Shown: positions 6,975 through 13,264 of the stretch, one piece after another
How positions within the stretch are numbered: position 1 is the first letter of the stretch
How the letters are laid out: the number at the start of each line of letters is the position of its first letter
Source: Planctomycetota bacterium
GTDB lineage: Bacteria > Planctomycetota > Planctomycetia > Isosphaerales > Isosphaeraceae
NCBI GenBank assembly: GCA_021778575.1
Contig: JAJYCH010000020.1
Coordinates: 1-16,720, forward strand
Direction of reading: 5' to 3'
DNA: 16,720 nt
The notes under the pieces: model-generated
Told to the model about the DNA's origin: nothing
The model's input: only the letters and a program-made list of their open reading frames with translations
Database searches by the model: none
Program-made: the position numbers and the translations under genes

Positions 6975-8156
6975 TCAAACCAGGTCGCTGAGGACGGTAT
7001 CCGCCAGGAAAAGCCCGGCCCGGGTGAAGCGGACCCGGGTACCGTTATCTTCGAGCAATCCCCCCTCACGGTGCCGGGGAAGGGCTTCGCCGGCGATCTC
7101 ATCAAAGGCGAAGCCGGTTCGTAACTTGAAGTCGTTTCGATCGAGGCCGATCTTCGTCCTTCGCAGCATCAGCACGGCGGTTTCGCGTGCCCGGGCTGCC
7201 GGATCGAGGGTTTCAGTCGGGCCGGTGGCGTCGCCGGTTTCGGCAATTTTCTTGAGGTAGAACGGCAAGTCGCGGGTGTTGCTCGACCGGACCCCTCGAA
7301 GATAACGAGCGGCTCCCAGACCAACACCAAAGTAGGCGTCGTTTGCCCAGTAGACCAGGTTGTGGCGGGATTCGTGACCAGCCCGGGCGAAGTTCGAGAT
7401 CTCGTACATCGCCAATCCCTCGGCAGTCAAGCGGTCGATGGTGTGTTCATACATCGTCCGTTCCGACTCCTCGTCCACCGGCTGCACCAGTCCGGCCCGT
7501 TCTTGCTTCCAGAGTGCCGTGCCTTTTTCGTAAACCAGGCCATAGCATGATAGATGCGACGGACCGAGCGCCAGCGCGATTTCGAGATCGTCGTGCCAGA
7601 GTGACGGGGTCGAGCCAGGGACGCCGAAGATCAGGTCGAACGACCAGTAGGGAAAGCGCGGCCGGATGAGTTCCAGGGCTCGCGGGACTTCCTCGGGCGA
7701 ATGATTCCGTTCCAGAGCTTTGAGCAAGTCGGGTTGAAAGGACTGGGCTCCCAGACTGACCCGGTTAACCCCCCCCTCAACCAGGACATCGGCCTTGGCC
7801 TCATCCAGAGTTCCCGGGTTCGCCTCGACCGTCCATTCGCCGCCGACGGTCAACGGGAACCAGTGGCGAACAGCCTGGAGTAACCGCCTGAGCTGCCCGG
7901 GATCAAGCCGGGTCGGGGTTCCGCCACCGATGAAAATTGTGTCGACTTCCTGAGGCTGGCCGAGAGCCTCCATCTCGCGTTCCAGAGCGTCGAGATAGCG
8001 ATCGGCCAGATGGTCAGAACCGGCGAGCGAGGCGAAGTCGCAATAGCCGCATTTGTGAGCGCAGAACGGAATGTGAACATACGCGGCACGCGGCCAGACC
8101 CAGGGCACCGTGGTTTCGAGGCCCGGAATGTTACCCGGTTTGTTCTCAATTTTCAT
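6975..8156 (-). CDS. hemW: HemW, radical SAM heme chaperone
   Basis: A 393-residue radical SAM protein. The 4Fe-4S site is C32-AHK-C36-GY-C39 followed by DF, the HemW pattern; true coproporphyrinogen dehydrogenase HemN has a further cysteine two residues after the third. GGGTP (77-81) is the SAM-binding glycine motif, WTVEANPGTL (108-117) and LGAQSF (135-140) are typical core strands, and HNLVYW (265-270) is the conserved HemW signature. HemW binds heme and passes it to acceptor proteins such as respiratory enzymes; it is often misannotated as an oxygen-independent coproporphyrinogen oxidase. It is the third gene of a minus-strand operon and lies 29 nt after the NifU-type Fe-S carrier, which could supply its cluster. 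ATG 8156 has only a weak ribosome site. The gene ends 5 nt from the convergent ParB-like gene. Confidence 0.92.
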   Translation of the reverse strand: MKIENKPGNIPGLETTVPWVWPRAAYVHIPFCAHKCGYCDFASLAGSDHLADRYLDALEREMEALGQPQEVDTIFIGGGTPTRLDPGQLRRLLQAVRHWFPLTVGGEWTVEANPGTLDEAKADVLVEGGVNRVSLGAQSFQPDLLKALERNHSPEEVPRALELIRPRFPYWSFDLIFGVPGSTPSLWHDDLEIALALGPSHLSCYGLVYEKGTALWKQERAGLVQPVDEESERTMYEHTIDRLTAEGLAMYEISNFARAGHESRHNLVYWANDAYFGVGLGAARYLRGVRSSNTRDLPFYLKKIAETGDATGPTETLDPAARARETAVLMLRRTKIGLDRNDFKLRTGFAFDEIAGEALPRHREGGLLEDNGTRVRFTRAGLFLADTVLSDLV

Positions 8157-8171
8157 GCGGGTCTCATCAAT

Positions 8172-8184
8172 CCGATCCGATCGG
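8172..8184 (-). repeat. Small inverted repeat between NifU-type gene and hemW
   Basis: CCGAT-CCG-ATCGG forms a 5-bp stem with a 3-nt loop in the 29-nt gap between the two genes. It may modestly affect mRNA stability or translation of hemW, or be chance. Confidence 0.3.
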
Positions 8185-8185
8185 G

Positions 8186-8443
8186 TCAGAGCACCGCCTC
8201 GAGAAACCGAACTTCGGGGATCGCGGCCTTGACGATTGCTTCAATTCCCATCGTCGTCGAGTAGATTGACGACGCGCAACCCTGGCAGGAACCGAGCAGG
8301 CGAATCTGCACGATCCGGTCGGCATCGACACCGACGAACTCGACATCGCCACCGTCCGCCATGAGATTCGGGCGGACTTCACGATCAATCACGCTGGCGA
8401 TTCGCGTCTTCAGGTCATCCGTCGCCGCTGGTTCCGGCTTCAT
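8186..8443 (-). CDS. NifU C-terminal-type Fe-S cluster carrier protein
   Basis: An 85-residue single-domain protein. It carries the NifU/Nfu signature: REVRPNLMADGGDVEFVGVD at 21-40 and LLGSCQGCASS at 49-59, where C53 and C56 form the CxxC that binds a cluster between two subunits. Its likely job is to carry an Fe-S cluster to target enzymes. The start ATG 8443 is set by GGGAGG 8 nt upstream and by the single base between the RRM gene stop (TGA, 8445-8447) and this ATG; the frame is open further up but lies inside the RRM gene. This tight spacing indicates a shared transcript. It precedes hemW by 29 nt, whose 4Fe-4S cluster may be a client. Confidence 0.92.
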   Translation of the reverse strand: MKPEPAATDDLKTRIASVIDREVRPNLMADGGDVEFVGVDADRIVQIRLLGSCQGCASSIYSTTMGIEAIVKAAIPEVRFLEAVL

Positions 8444-8444
8444 C

Positions 8445-8747
8445 TCAGTAACCTCCCCGAGGACCGCCCCCACCAAAGTTTTGGCCGCCTCCGCCAGGAA
8501 TGCGAGGCTGGGCTTCGTTCACGTTTAAACGCCGGTTTTGGTGCTCGGTTCCATCAAGCCGGGCGATGGCGGTTTCAGCCTCGTCGTCATTGACCATCTC
8601 GACGAATCCGAAGCCGCGACTACGCCCCGTCTCGCGATCCACAAGAACCTGCGCGGCCTTCACACTGCCAAACTCTGAAAACAGTTCCTTGAGGTTTTCC
8701 GAGGTGACGCTGAAGGAGAGATTCCCCACATACAACCGTTTCGCCAT
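8445..8747 (-). CDS. RRM RNA-binding protein with glycine-rich tail
   Basis: A 100-residue protein with one RNA recognition motif (residues 1-80). RNP2 is LYVGNL (5-10) and RNP1 is RGFGFVEM (44-51), with the aromatic residues that stack on RNA. The tail (84-100) is rich in glycine with phenylalanine and arginine, as in cyanobacterial and planctomycete Rbp-type proteins linked to cold or stress response. It binds single-stranded RNA and may chaperone or regulate mRNAs. ATG 8747 fits the conserved MAKRLYVGNL start; the frame extends 21 codons upstream without RRM sequence. AGGG lies 8 nt before the ATG. It is the first gene of the operon with the NifU-type carrier and hemW. Confidence 0.92.
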   Translation of the reverse strand: MAKRLYVGNLSFSVTSENLKELFSEFGSVKAAQVLVDRETGRSRGFGFVEMVNDDEAETAIARLDGTEHQNRRLNVNEAQPRIPGGGGQNFGGGGPRGGY

Positions 8748-9074
8748 CACACCGACCCTGTCGAAGTCCTGAGAAAGGGGCCGAACGCCGCCGACTCGCC
8801 GCGAACTCATTTGCCATGAATTAACCTACCATGAATCGTGGCAACCAGACAAGCGTCCACTGACCAGGGACCAGTCGCGGCCTTCTTGAACCGTCTCCGC
8901 GCAGTCGATCGGCAAAGAGTCGCGTGTGACGCTGGGCTCGCTTGACCTTGATACGGCAGGAGGATTAAGATTTAGAATCAGATCGATCGGTGTCATCGTG
9001 CCCCATTTTCTTATCGTTTTTTCGGGCTGACGTTGTCGAAACCGGTTCGATCGATCCTGTGGAGTCGCGCGATC
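8748..9074. other. 327-bp divergent intergenic region
   Basis: No coding signal or RNA gene is visible between the RRM gene (minus) and the DUF1573 gene (plus). It holds a candidate plus-strand promoter at 8942-8978, a repeated CCATGAAT (8814-8821 and 8829-8836, a 15-bp step) close to the RRM start that may be an operator or duplication, and a T-rich stretch near 9005-9020. The minus-strand promoter for the RRM operon is expected here but is not clear. Confidence 0.6.
8942..8978 (+). promoter_or_regulatory. Candidate promoter of the DUF1573 gene
   Basis: TTGACC (8942-8947) with TAAGAT (8966-8971), 18-nt spacing, or TTGATA (8948-8953) with TAGAAT (8973-8978), 19-nt spacing, both resemble sigma70 promoters. 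The leader to the start at 9075 would be about 90 nt. The overlap of two versions means only the region, not the exact hexamers, should be trusted. Confidence 0.45.
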
Positions 9075-10211
9075 ATGAAACCGTGGATTATCCTGACTGT
9101 ACTGGCGGTTGCTCTTACCGCGGCCATCACCGTCGCGGGGACGTTTATCTCATCGGAATCCGGACCGATTGGACCGGAATTTCCGGCCCCGGTCCGTCGG
9201 TCCGGTCCTCTGCCCAAGCTCGTCCTTAATGAAGACAACGTGTTCAAGCTCAATGACGTGAGCCAGGAGACCAAGGGATCGCACGAGTGGACCATCAAGA
9301 ACGACGGCGAGGGAGTTCTCGAAATCCGTGGCGATTCGACGTCCTGTTCGTGCACCACTTCCGACCTGTTCGAGGGCAGCGATTTGAAGACGGGCAAGCT
9401 GGTCATGATCAATCCCGGCGAATCAAAACAGGTCAAGGTGAACTACAATACGAAGAAGTTCACGGGGAACTATCGTCAGTTCATCAAGGTCGCGACCAAC
9501 GATCCGGATAAGCCGGTTATCGACCTGGTGTTTCAGGGGACCGTCAAGCAAGCCCTCGTGACTTTGCCGGCCGACCCCTCGGTGAGCTTCATGAACGTCG
9601 GCAACGACGAACCGGTGCTGCGTCGGCTGATTGTCAGCTCGCCCGACCATCCGGAAACGAAGATCACCAAGATGGTTTGTTCCAACCCCGAATTGATCGA
9701 TGTTCAGCAAGTCGCGCTCACGCCCGAGGAAGCCAAGCAACACAAGTTCGATTCGGGCTACTGGATCAATATCACGCTGAAGCCGTCGCCCAACCTCGGC
9801 GAATTCAACGAAGAAATCGTGGTCGAGACCGACCACCCGCTCCGCAAGTCGATCCCGCTGGCCATCAAGGTCAAGGGAAAGATCGTTGGTCCGGTCTCGG
9901 TGATCCCTGAGAAAGTTCAGATGTTCAACGCCACTTCAAGCGACGGTGGGTCGCAAGACTTGACCATCTGGGCACGAAATCGCTCCGCTTTGAATCTCAC
10001 CGTGGCGTCCAAGCCCGAAGGAATGGACGTTAGCATCGTCCAGCAGCCGAGCCAGCCCGAAATCAAGGGGTCGCACTACAAGATGACCGTCACCCTGGCC
10101 GCGGGACGCGACCCTGGGCTGGTCGAAGGTGAGATCTTGCTCAAAACCGACGATCCCAAGGCGAGCGAGATTCGCGTTCCCGTGGCGGTCCTGATCAAGG
10201 GATCGCGGTAA
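9075..10211 (+). CDS. DUF1573 domain protein, membrane-anchored
   Basis: A 378-residue protein. Residues 5-25 form a single hydrophobic segment that acts as an uncleaved anchor or signal, so the rest faces the periplasm. DUF1573 spans about 48-160, an immunoglobulin-like fold, with the family CxC at C91 and C93 (STSCSCTT). Later parts (about 165-270 and 280-378) look like further Ig-like strands, with repeated phrases such as VVETDHPLRKSIPLAIKVKG and KTDDPKASEIRVPVAVLIKG. The family is common in planctomycetes and Bacteroidetes but its role is unknown; binding or scaffold function is inferred. ATG 9075 has GGAG 10 nt upstream; an upstream TTG at 9033 would put 14 polar residues before the anchor and is less likely. 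It lies 149 nt before the tetraheme lipoprotein and may be co-transcribed. Confidence 0.87.
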   Translation: MKPWIILTVLAVALTAAITVAGTFISSESGPIGPEFPAPVRRSGPLPKLVLNEDNVFKLNDVSQETKGSHEWTIKNDGEGVLEIRGDSTSCSCTTSDLFEGSDLKTGKLVMINPGESKQVKVNYNTKKFTGNYRQFIKVATNDPDKPVIDLVFQGTVKQALVTLPADPSVSFMNVGNDEPVLRRLIVSSPDHPETKITKMVCSNPELIDVQQVALTPEEAKQHKFDSGYWINITLKPSPNLGEFNEEIVVETDHPLRKSIPLAIKVKGKIVGPVSVIPEKVQMFNATSSDGGSQDLTIWARNRSALNLTVASKPEGMDVSIVQQPSQPEIKGSHYKMTVTLAAGRDPGLVEGEILLKTDDPKASEIRVPVAVLIKGSR

Positions 10212-10238
10212 GTTCCCGGTCGATTCACAGGCCTCGGC

Positions 10239-10263
10239 GATCCAGCCCTCGTCGCTGGTGATC
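10239..10263 (+). terminator. Possible hairpin after the DUF1573 gene
   Basis: CCAGC (10242-10246), a 7-nt loop and GCTGG (10254-10258), extended by GAT/ATC pairs with a 2-nt bulge, form a stem 27 nt after the stop. Only a short TTT follows, so it may be a weak terminator or a processing site rather than a full stop. Confidence 0.3.
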
Positions 10264-10275
10264 GTCGTTTCTCGA

Positions 10276-10288
10276 TACCTGACAGGTA
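10276..10288. promoter_or_regulatory. 13-nt perfect palindrome upstream of the tetraheme lipoprotein gene
   Basis: TACCTG-A-CAGGTA is a perfect inverted repeat with 6-bp arms and one central base, 72 nt before the start at 10361. It has the look of a dimeric repressor or activator site. No regulator for it is in this window that can be named. Confidence 0.4.
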
Positions 10289-10360
10289 ATCTTTTCTTCT
10301 CCGGCTCAGGGCACGGACGCCCCGCCCGCGCTCACCGCCCTACCTCTCGAAAGGATGACG

Positions 10361-11959
10361 ATGACGCGATCCTCGTTCCGGCCGATCACCTCCATCGGCC
10401 TGGTCGCGGCCGTTTTAAATCTCTTGGGATGCGAGAAGCCACCTCAGACTTCCTTAAGCTCAACCCCAACTCCAGCGTCAAGTTCCACGCCGTCCGCCAC
10501 CGACGGCGCGAAAGCCCCGACACCGAAGTTCATCACCGAATGGTCGGCGAACCCTCCGGCCGGAATCCTGATGGTCTCCGGTGAACAGTATGGCTATCCC
10601 GATCCTTGCGGCTGCACTGATGGTCAGCTTGGTGGACTGGGTCGACGCTATCATCTTCTCGAAATGCTTCAGGAGAAGGGGTGGCCGGTCGCGAAGATCG
10701 ACCTGGGGAACCTGATCCACTATCGGAGCGATACTTCGCGGGGTGGCGTCACCCAGGACAAGATCAAGTTCGACATCATTCTCGAAGCCCTCAGCGCGAT
10801 GAAATATGATGCCGTGGCTCTTGGTCCGGAAGATCTTCGTCCGCGAGTGATGGAAACCCTCGCCACGCTGCTCAACAACCAGCCACCGAAGTATCCGGTC
10901 TTCCTGGCGGCCAATATCATCCCTCAGGCCGGTCTCGAATCGACATTGGGCTCGATCAAGATCACCAAGGCCGGTCCGATCACGATCGGGATCACCGCCG
11001 TGATCGATCCCGCCGACTTCGACCAGCTCCAGGCGCAGGACGCCGACGCGAAGGATCTCAAGGTCAAGCCGCCCGATGAGGTGATTCCCGCCCTGCTCGA
11101 AGAACTCAAGAAGCAGGCGAAAATCCGCGTCTTGATGGTCCAGGGTCCCTATGAGGAGGCCAAGCGACTGGCCGAGAAGTTCCCGGGGTTTGACATCGTC
11201 GTCGGCACCTCCGAATTCGAGGAACCCGACGAGCGACCCGAGATGGTCAACGACGACAAGACCTTGCTCGTCCGGAACGTCGGCAAGAAGGGGAAGTATG
11301 TCAGCCTGATCGGCTTCTTTCCCGGGTCGACACCGATGATCCAGTACCGCCGTCAGCCGCTGGATGAGCTTCACTTCCATCAGGCCGAACCGATGCGTCA
11401 GTTGATCGACGTTGATTACCAGGAACGAATGAAGCGCGAGAAGATCGTCGAGAATTTCACCCGGATGAGCTACGCCCAGGCTCCCGACGCCAAATTCGTC
11501 GGGGCCAAGGAATGCCAGGCCTGCCATCCCAAGACCTATGAGAAATGGACGACCACCAAACACGCCCGGGCATTCGAGGCGCTCGAAAACCCAAAGCGGA
11601 ACCGGGTCTTTGACGCCGAATGCATCAGTTGCCATACGACAGGCTTTGGCCTGAAAACCGGTTGGGTTTCTGCCGAGGCGACACCCTTTCTCAAGGGCAA
11701 CCAGTGCGAGAATTGTCACGGGCCGGCGTCGAAGCATGTCGCCGATCCCGACAATATCGACTTTCGCAAGCCAATGCACATGAGCAAGGCAATGGCCGAC
11801 GCAACCGGTTTCTGCACCAAGTGTCACGACCAGGACAACGACCACAATTATAATTTCGAGAGCCGCTACGCCCAGATTTTTCACAAGGGGCTCGACGTCT
11901 ATACCGATCCCAAGGTCCATCTGAAAGCCAAGGATCGGGTCAACGGTGGCGGTCAATGA
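10361..11959 (+). CDS. Tetraheme cytochrome c lipoprotein with degenerate 5'-nucleotidase-like domain
   Basis: A 532-residue predicted lipoprotein. The signal ends in a lipobox LLGC with Cys24, followed by a Ser/Thr/Pro-rich linker (25-56). Residues 68-340 resemble the metallophosphatase/5'-nucleotidase fold, with PCGCTDGQLGGLGRR at 82-96. The usual metal-binding motifs are altered: IDLGNLI (113-119) where GD is expected, LGPEDL (154-159) for GNHE, and VGTSEFE (281-287) for the GHxH region. The C-terminal part is a cytochrome c554-like module with four CxxCH heme sites at 385-389, 421-425, 449-453 and 485-489, plus spare histidines (H400, H459, H473, H495) as possible axial ligands. It probably carries electrons outside the membrane. 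ATG 10361 fits an AAAGGA site 5 nt upstream; ATG 10355 sits directly on that site. The family occurs in planctomycetes; its function is unproven. Confidence 0.9.
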   Translation: MTRSSFRPITSIGLVAAVLNLLGCEKPPQTSLSSTPTPASSSTPSATDGAKAPTPKFITEWSANPPAGILMVSGEQYGYPDPCGCTDGQLGGLGRRYHLLEMLQEKGWPVAKIDLGNLIHYRSDTSRGGVTQDKIKFDIILEALSAMKYDAVALGPEDLRPRVMETLATLLNNQPPKYPVFLAANIIPQAGLESTLGSIKITKAGPITIGITAVIDPADFDQLQAQDADAKDLKVKPPDEVIPALLEELKKQAKIRVLMVQGPYEEAKRLAEKFPGFDIVVGTSEFEEPDERPEMVNDDKTLLVRNVGKKGKYVSLIGFFPGSTPMIQYRRQPLDELHFHQAEPMRQLIDVDYQERMKREKIVENFTRMSYAQAPDAKFVGAKECQACHPKTYEKWTTTKHARAFEALENPKRNRVFDAECISCHTTGFGLKTGWVSAEATPFLKGNQCENCHGPASKHVADPDNIDFRKPMHMSKAMADATGFCTKCHDQDNDHNYNFESRYAQIFHKGLDVYTDPKVHLKAKDRVNGGGQ

Positions 11960-12017
11960 CCGGGCGTCATCCCGTCGAGGTATCAATCGATCCTGAACCA
12001 GGAAAGGGACTTCCGCG

Positions 12018-12371
12018 ATGATTGAGACGAACCCCACAGTCGCGGCTGACGCTCCGCCCGCATCAAAGCTCGAACGCTTCGTGACCAAGTATCGGGCGGA
12101 TCATCGCAATCCGATCAACAGCTTCTTGCATCTGGGGGTGGGCTGGCCGATGTGCGCGGCGGCGGTGATCTTGTTGCCGTTCCGCCCGCTCTGGTCGGTC
12201 GGTCTGGTCGCGGGCGGCTATGCGTTCATGTTCGCCGGCCACTTCCTGTTCGAGGGGAACACTCCCACGATCCTGAAGCATCCGACGACCCCGTTCGTGA
12301 TCGCCTGGGCCGTGATCAAGGGCCTGGGTACGAACCTGGCTCGCCTGGCAACGGGGTCGAAGGGGCGGTAA
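12018..12371 (+). CDS. DUF962/Mpo1-like small membrane protein
   Basis: A 117-residue protein matching DUF962 (YGL010w/Mpo1-like). Conserved pieces are HRNPINSFLHLGVGWP at 29-44 and GHFLFEGNTPTILKHPT at 74-90, giving histidines H29, H38, H75 and H88 in the places used for iron in yeast Mpo1, a dioxygenase that shortens 2-hydroxy fatty acids. Hydrophobic segments lie at about 43-57, 60-76 and 91-107. Whether the bacterial protein has this activity is inference from the family. AGGAAAGGGA lies about 9 nt before ATG 12018. It follows the cytochrome gene by 58 nt and precedes the tRNA-binding gene by 44 nt, so the run may be one transcript without an evident shared pathway. Confidence 0.82.
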   Translation: MIETNPTVAADAPPASKLERFVTKYRADHRNPINSFLHLGVGWPMCAAAVILLPFRPLWSVGLVAGGYAFMFAGHFLFEGNTPTILKHPTTPFVIAWAVIKGLGTNLARLATGSKGR

Positions 12372-12415
12372 GCTAGTCAATCCTCAGAGAGTCGAGATCG
12401 GTTTCTCCACTCGAC

Positions 12416-12772
12416 ATGTCAACGAACCCAGAGATCATGATGGCCGACCCGATCAACTACGAAGATTTTGCCAAGCTGGAACTCCGGGTCGCCAAGGTGG
12501 TCGAAGCCCGGCCGCACCCGAACGCCGACAAGTTGATGCTCCTTCAGGTCTCGCTCGGCGACGAGACCAAGCAGATCGTCGCCGGAATCCGCCTGCACTA
12601 CTCGCCCGAGCAACTGGTTGGCAAGAACATCGTGATCGTCAACAACCTGGCCCCCGCCATGCTCCGGGGCGAAACCTCGAATGGAATGCTTCTGGCGGCG
12701 ACATCGGGCGAAAAAGTCGTCCTGCTGACTCCGGATGATCCAGACTGCATCGCCGGGGCAAAGATCAAGTAA
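12416..12772 (+). CDS. Stand-alone tRNA-binding domain protein (MetRS C-terminal/Trbp111 type)
   Basis: A 118-residue OB-fold protein like the C-terminal domain of methionyl-tRNA synthetase and Trbp111. The signature is present: LELRVAKVVEARPHPNADKL (21-40), TKQIVAGIRLHYSPEQLVGK (51-70) and RGETSNGMLLAA (84-95). Dimers of this domain bind the elbow of tRNA without sequence choice; it could assist a MetRS that lacks the domain, or act as a general tRNA chaperone. The start is uncertain: ATG 12416 gives seven extra residues, while ATG 12437 or 12440 starts at the conserved DPINYEDFAKL; neither has a strong ribosome site. No synthetase gene is adjacent. The gene ends 18 nt before a convergent gene. 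Confidence 0.88.
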   Translation: MSTNPEIMMADPINYEDFAKLELRVAKVVEARPHPNADKLMLLQVSLGDETKQIVAGIRLHYSPEQLVGKNIVIVNNLAPAMLRGETSNGMLLAATSGEKVVLLTPDDPDCIAGAKIK

Positions 12773-12790
12773 ATCCGCATGAACTCGGGT

Positions 12791-13207
12791 TTACTCAACT
12801 TCCCAATCAACCTGGGCGAGGTCGAGCATCAGGAAACTCAAGAGCGGGTAGTTGCCCTGAAGGCTGAACAACCAGCGGTGCTCGGCGCATCTCCGTCCGT
12901 AGGCCAGGGTGACTCGCTCTTGCGCGTCAGTCAGGACAAGCTTCGAGTCACCTGGCGGAAAATATCGCTCGTGCTTGATATCCAGACGTTTCTGGAGGTC
13001 GATCAGCCGGATCGAACAGGTCGCCCGGACCGGATCGGCCGTGACCGATCGCCCATGAACCGTGTCGCTCGGCGCGCTGAACGAATAGAGCTTCGCGGAG
13101 CCGGGATGAAATAACTGAAATCGTACTTGTTTATTCTCAAACGTGTACGAAATCAGTTGCGAATCTTCGATCTTTCTGACCAGTTCCGCGAGCTTCGCTG
13201 GAATCAT
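12791..13207 (-). CDS. Hypothetical protein, 138 residues
   Basis: I do not recognise a family. The protein is soluble-looking, with no signal peptide or membrane segment. It begins with an amphipathic helix (MIPAKLAELVRKIEDS) and then alternates short beta-like stretches (ISYTFENKQVRFQLFHPG, ATCSIRLIDLQKRLDI, DSKLVLTDAQERVTLAYG), which suggests a mixed alpha/beta fold. Reality as a gene is supported by a CGAGG site about 8 nt before ATG 13207, by filling the space between two genes, and by codon use like its neighbours; the overlapping plus-strand frames have no recognisable domain. It follows the permease by 57 nt on the same strand and may be the last gene of that operon. Confidence 0.65.
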   Translation of the reverse strand: MIPAKLAELVRKIEDSQLISYTFENKQVRFQLFHPGSAKLYSFSAPSDTVHGRSVTADPVRATCSIRLIDLQKRLDIKHERYFPPGDSKLVLTDAQERVTLAYGRRCAEHRWLFSLQGNYPLLSFLMLDLAQVDWEVE

Positions 13208-13264
13208 GCGACTGCCTCGGAGTTCAGTAGATTCCGGCGGAGATTGCTCAATCGCCCGGTGGGA

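Noticed and set aside
6091..6978. 295-codon open frame on the minus strand
   Set aside because: It lies opposite the ParB-like gene, which has clear domain motifs; the minus product is without recognisable motifs.
6975..8156. Annotation as oxygen-independent coproporphyrinogen III oxidase (HemN)
   Set aside because: The cysteine motif is followed by DF rather than a fourth cysteine and HNLVYW is present, both pointing to HemW.
10478..12088. 536-codon open frame on the minus strand
   Set aside because: It is the mirror of the tetraheme lipoprotein gene in GC-rich DNA; the plus strand has four CxxCH motifs and a lipobox, while the minus translation shows no domain.
12779..13114. 111-codon plus-strand frame opposite the hypothetical gene
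   Set aside because: It has no domain; the minus frame has a better ribosome site and more protein-like alternation of strands and helices.
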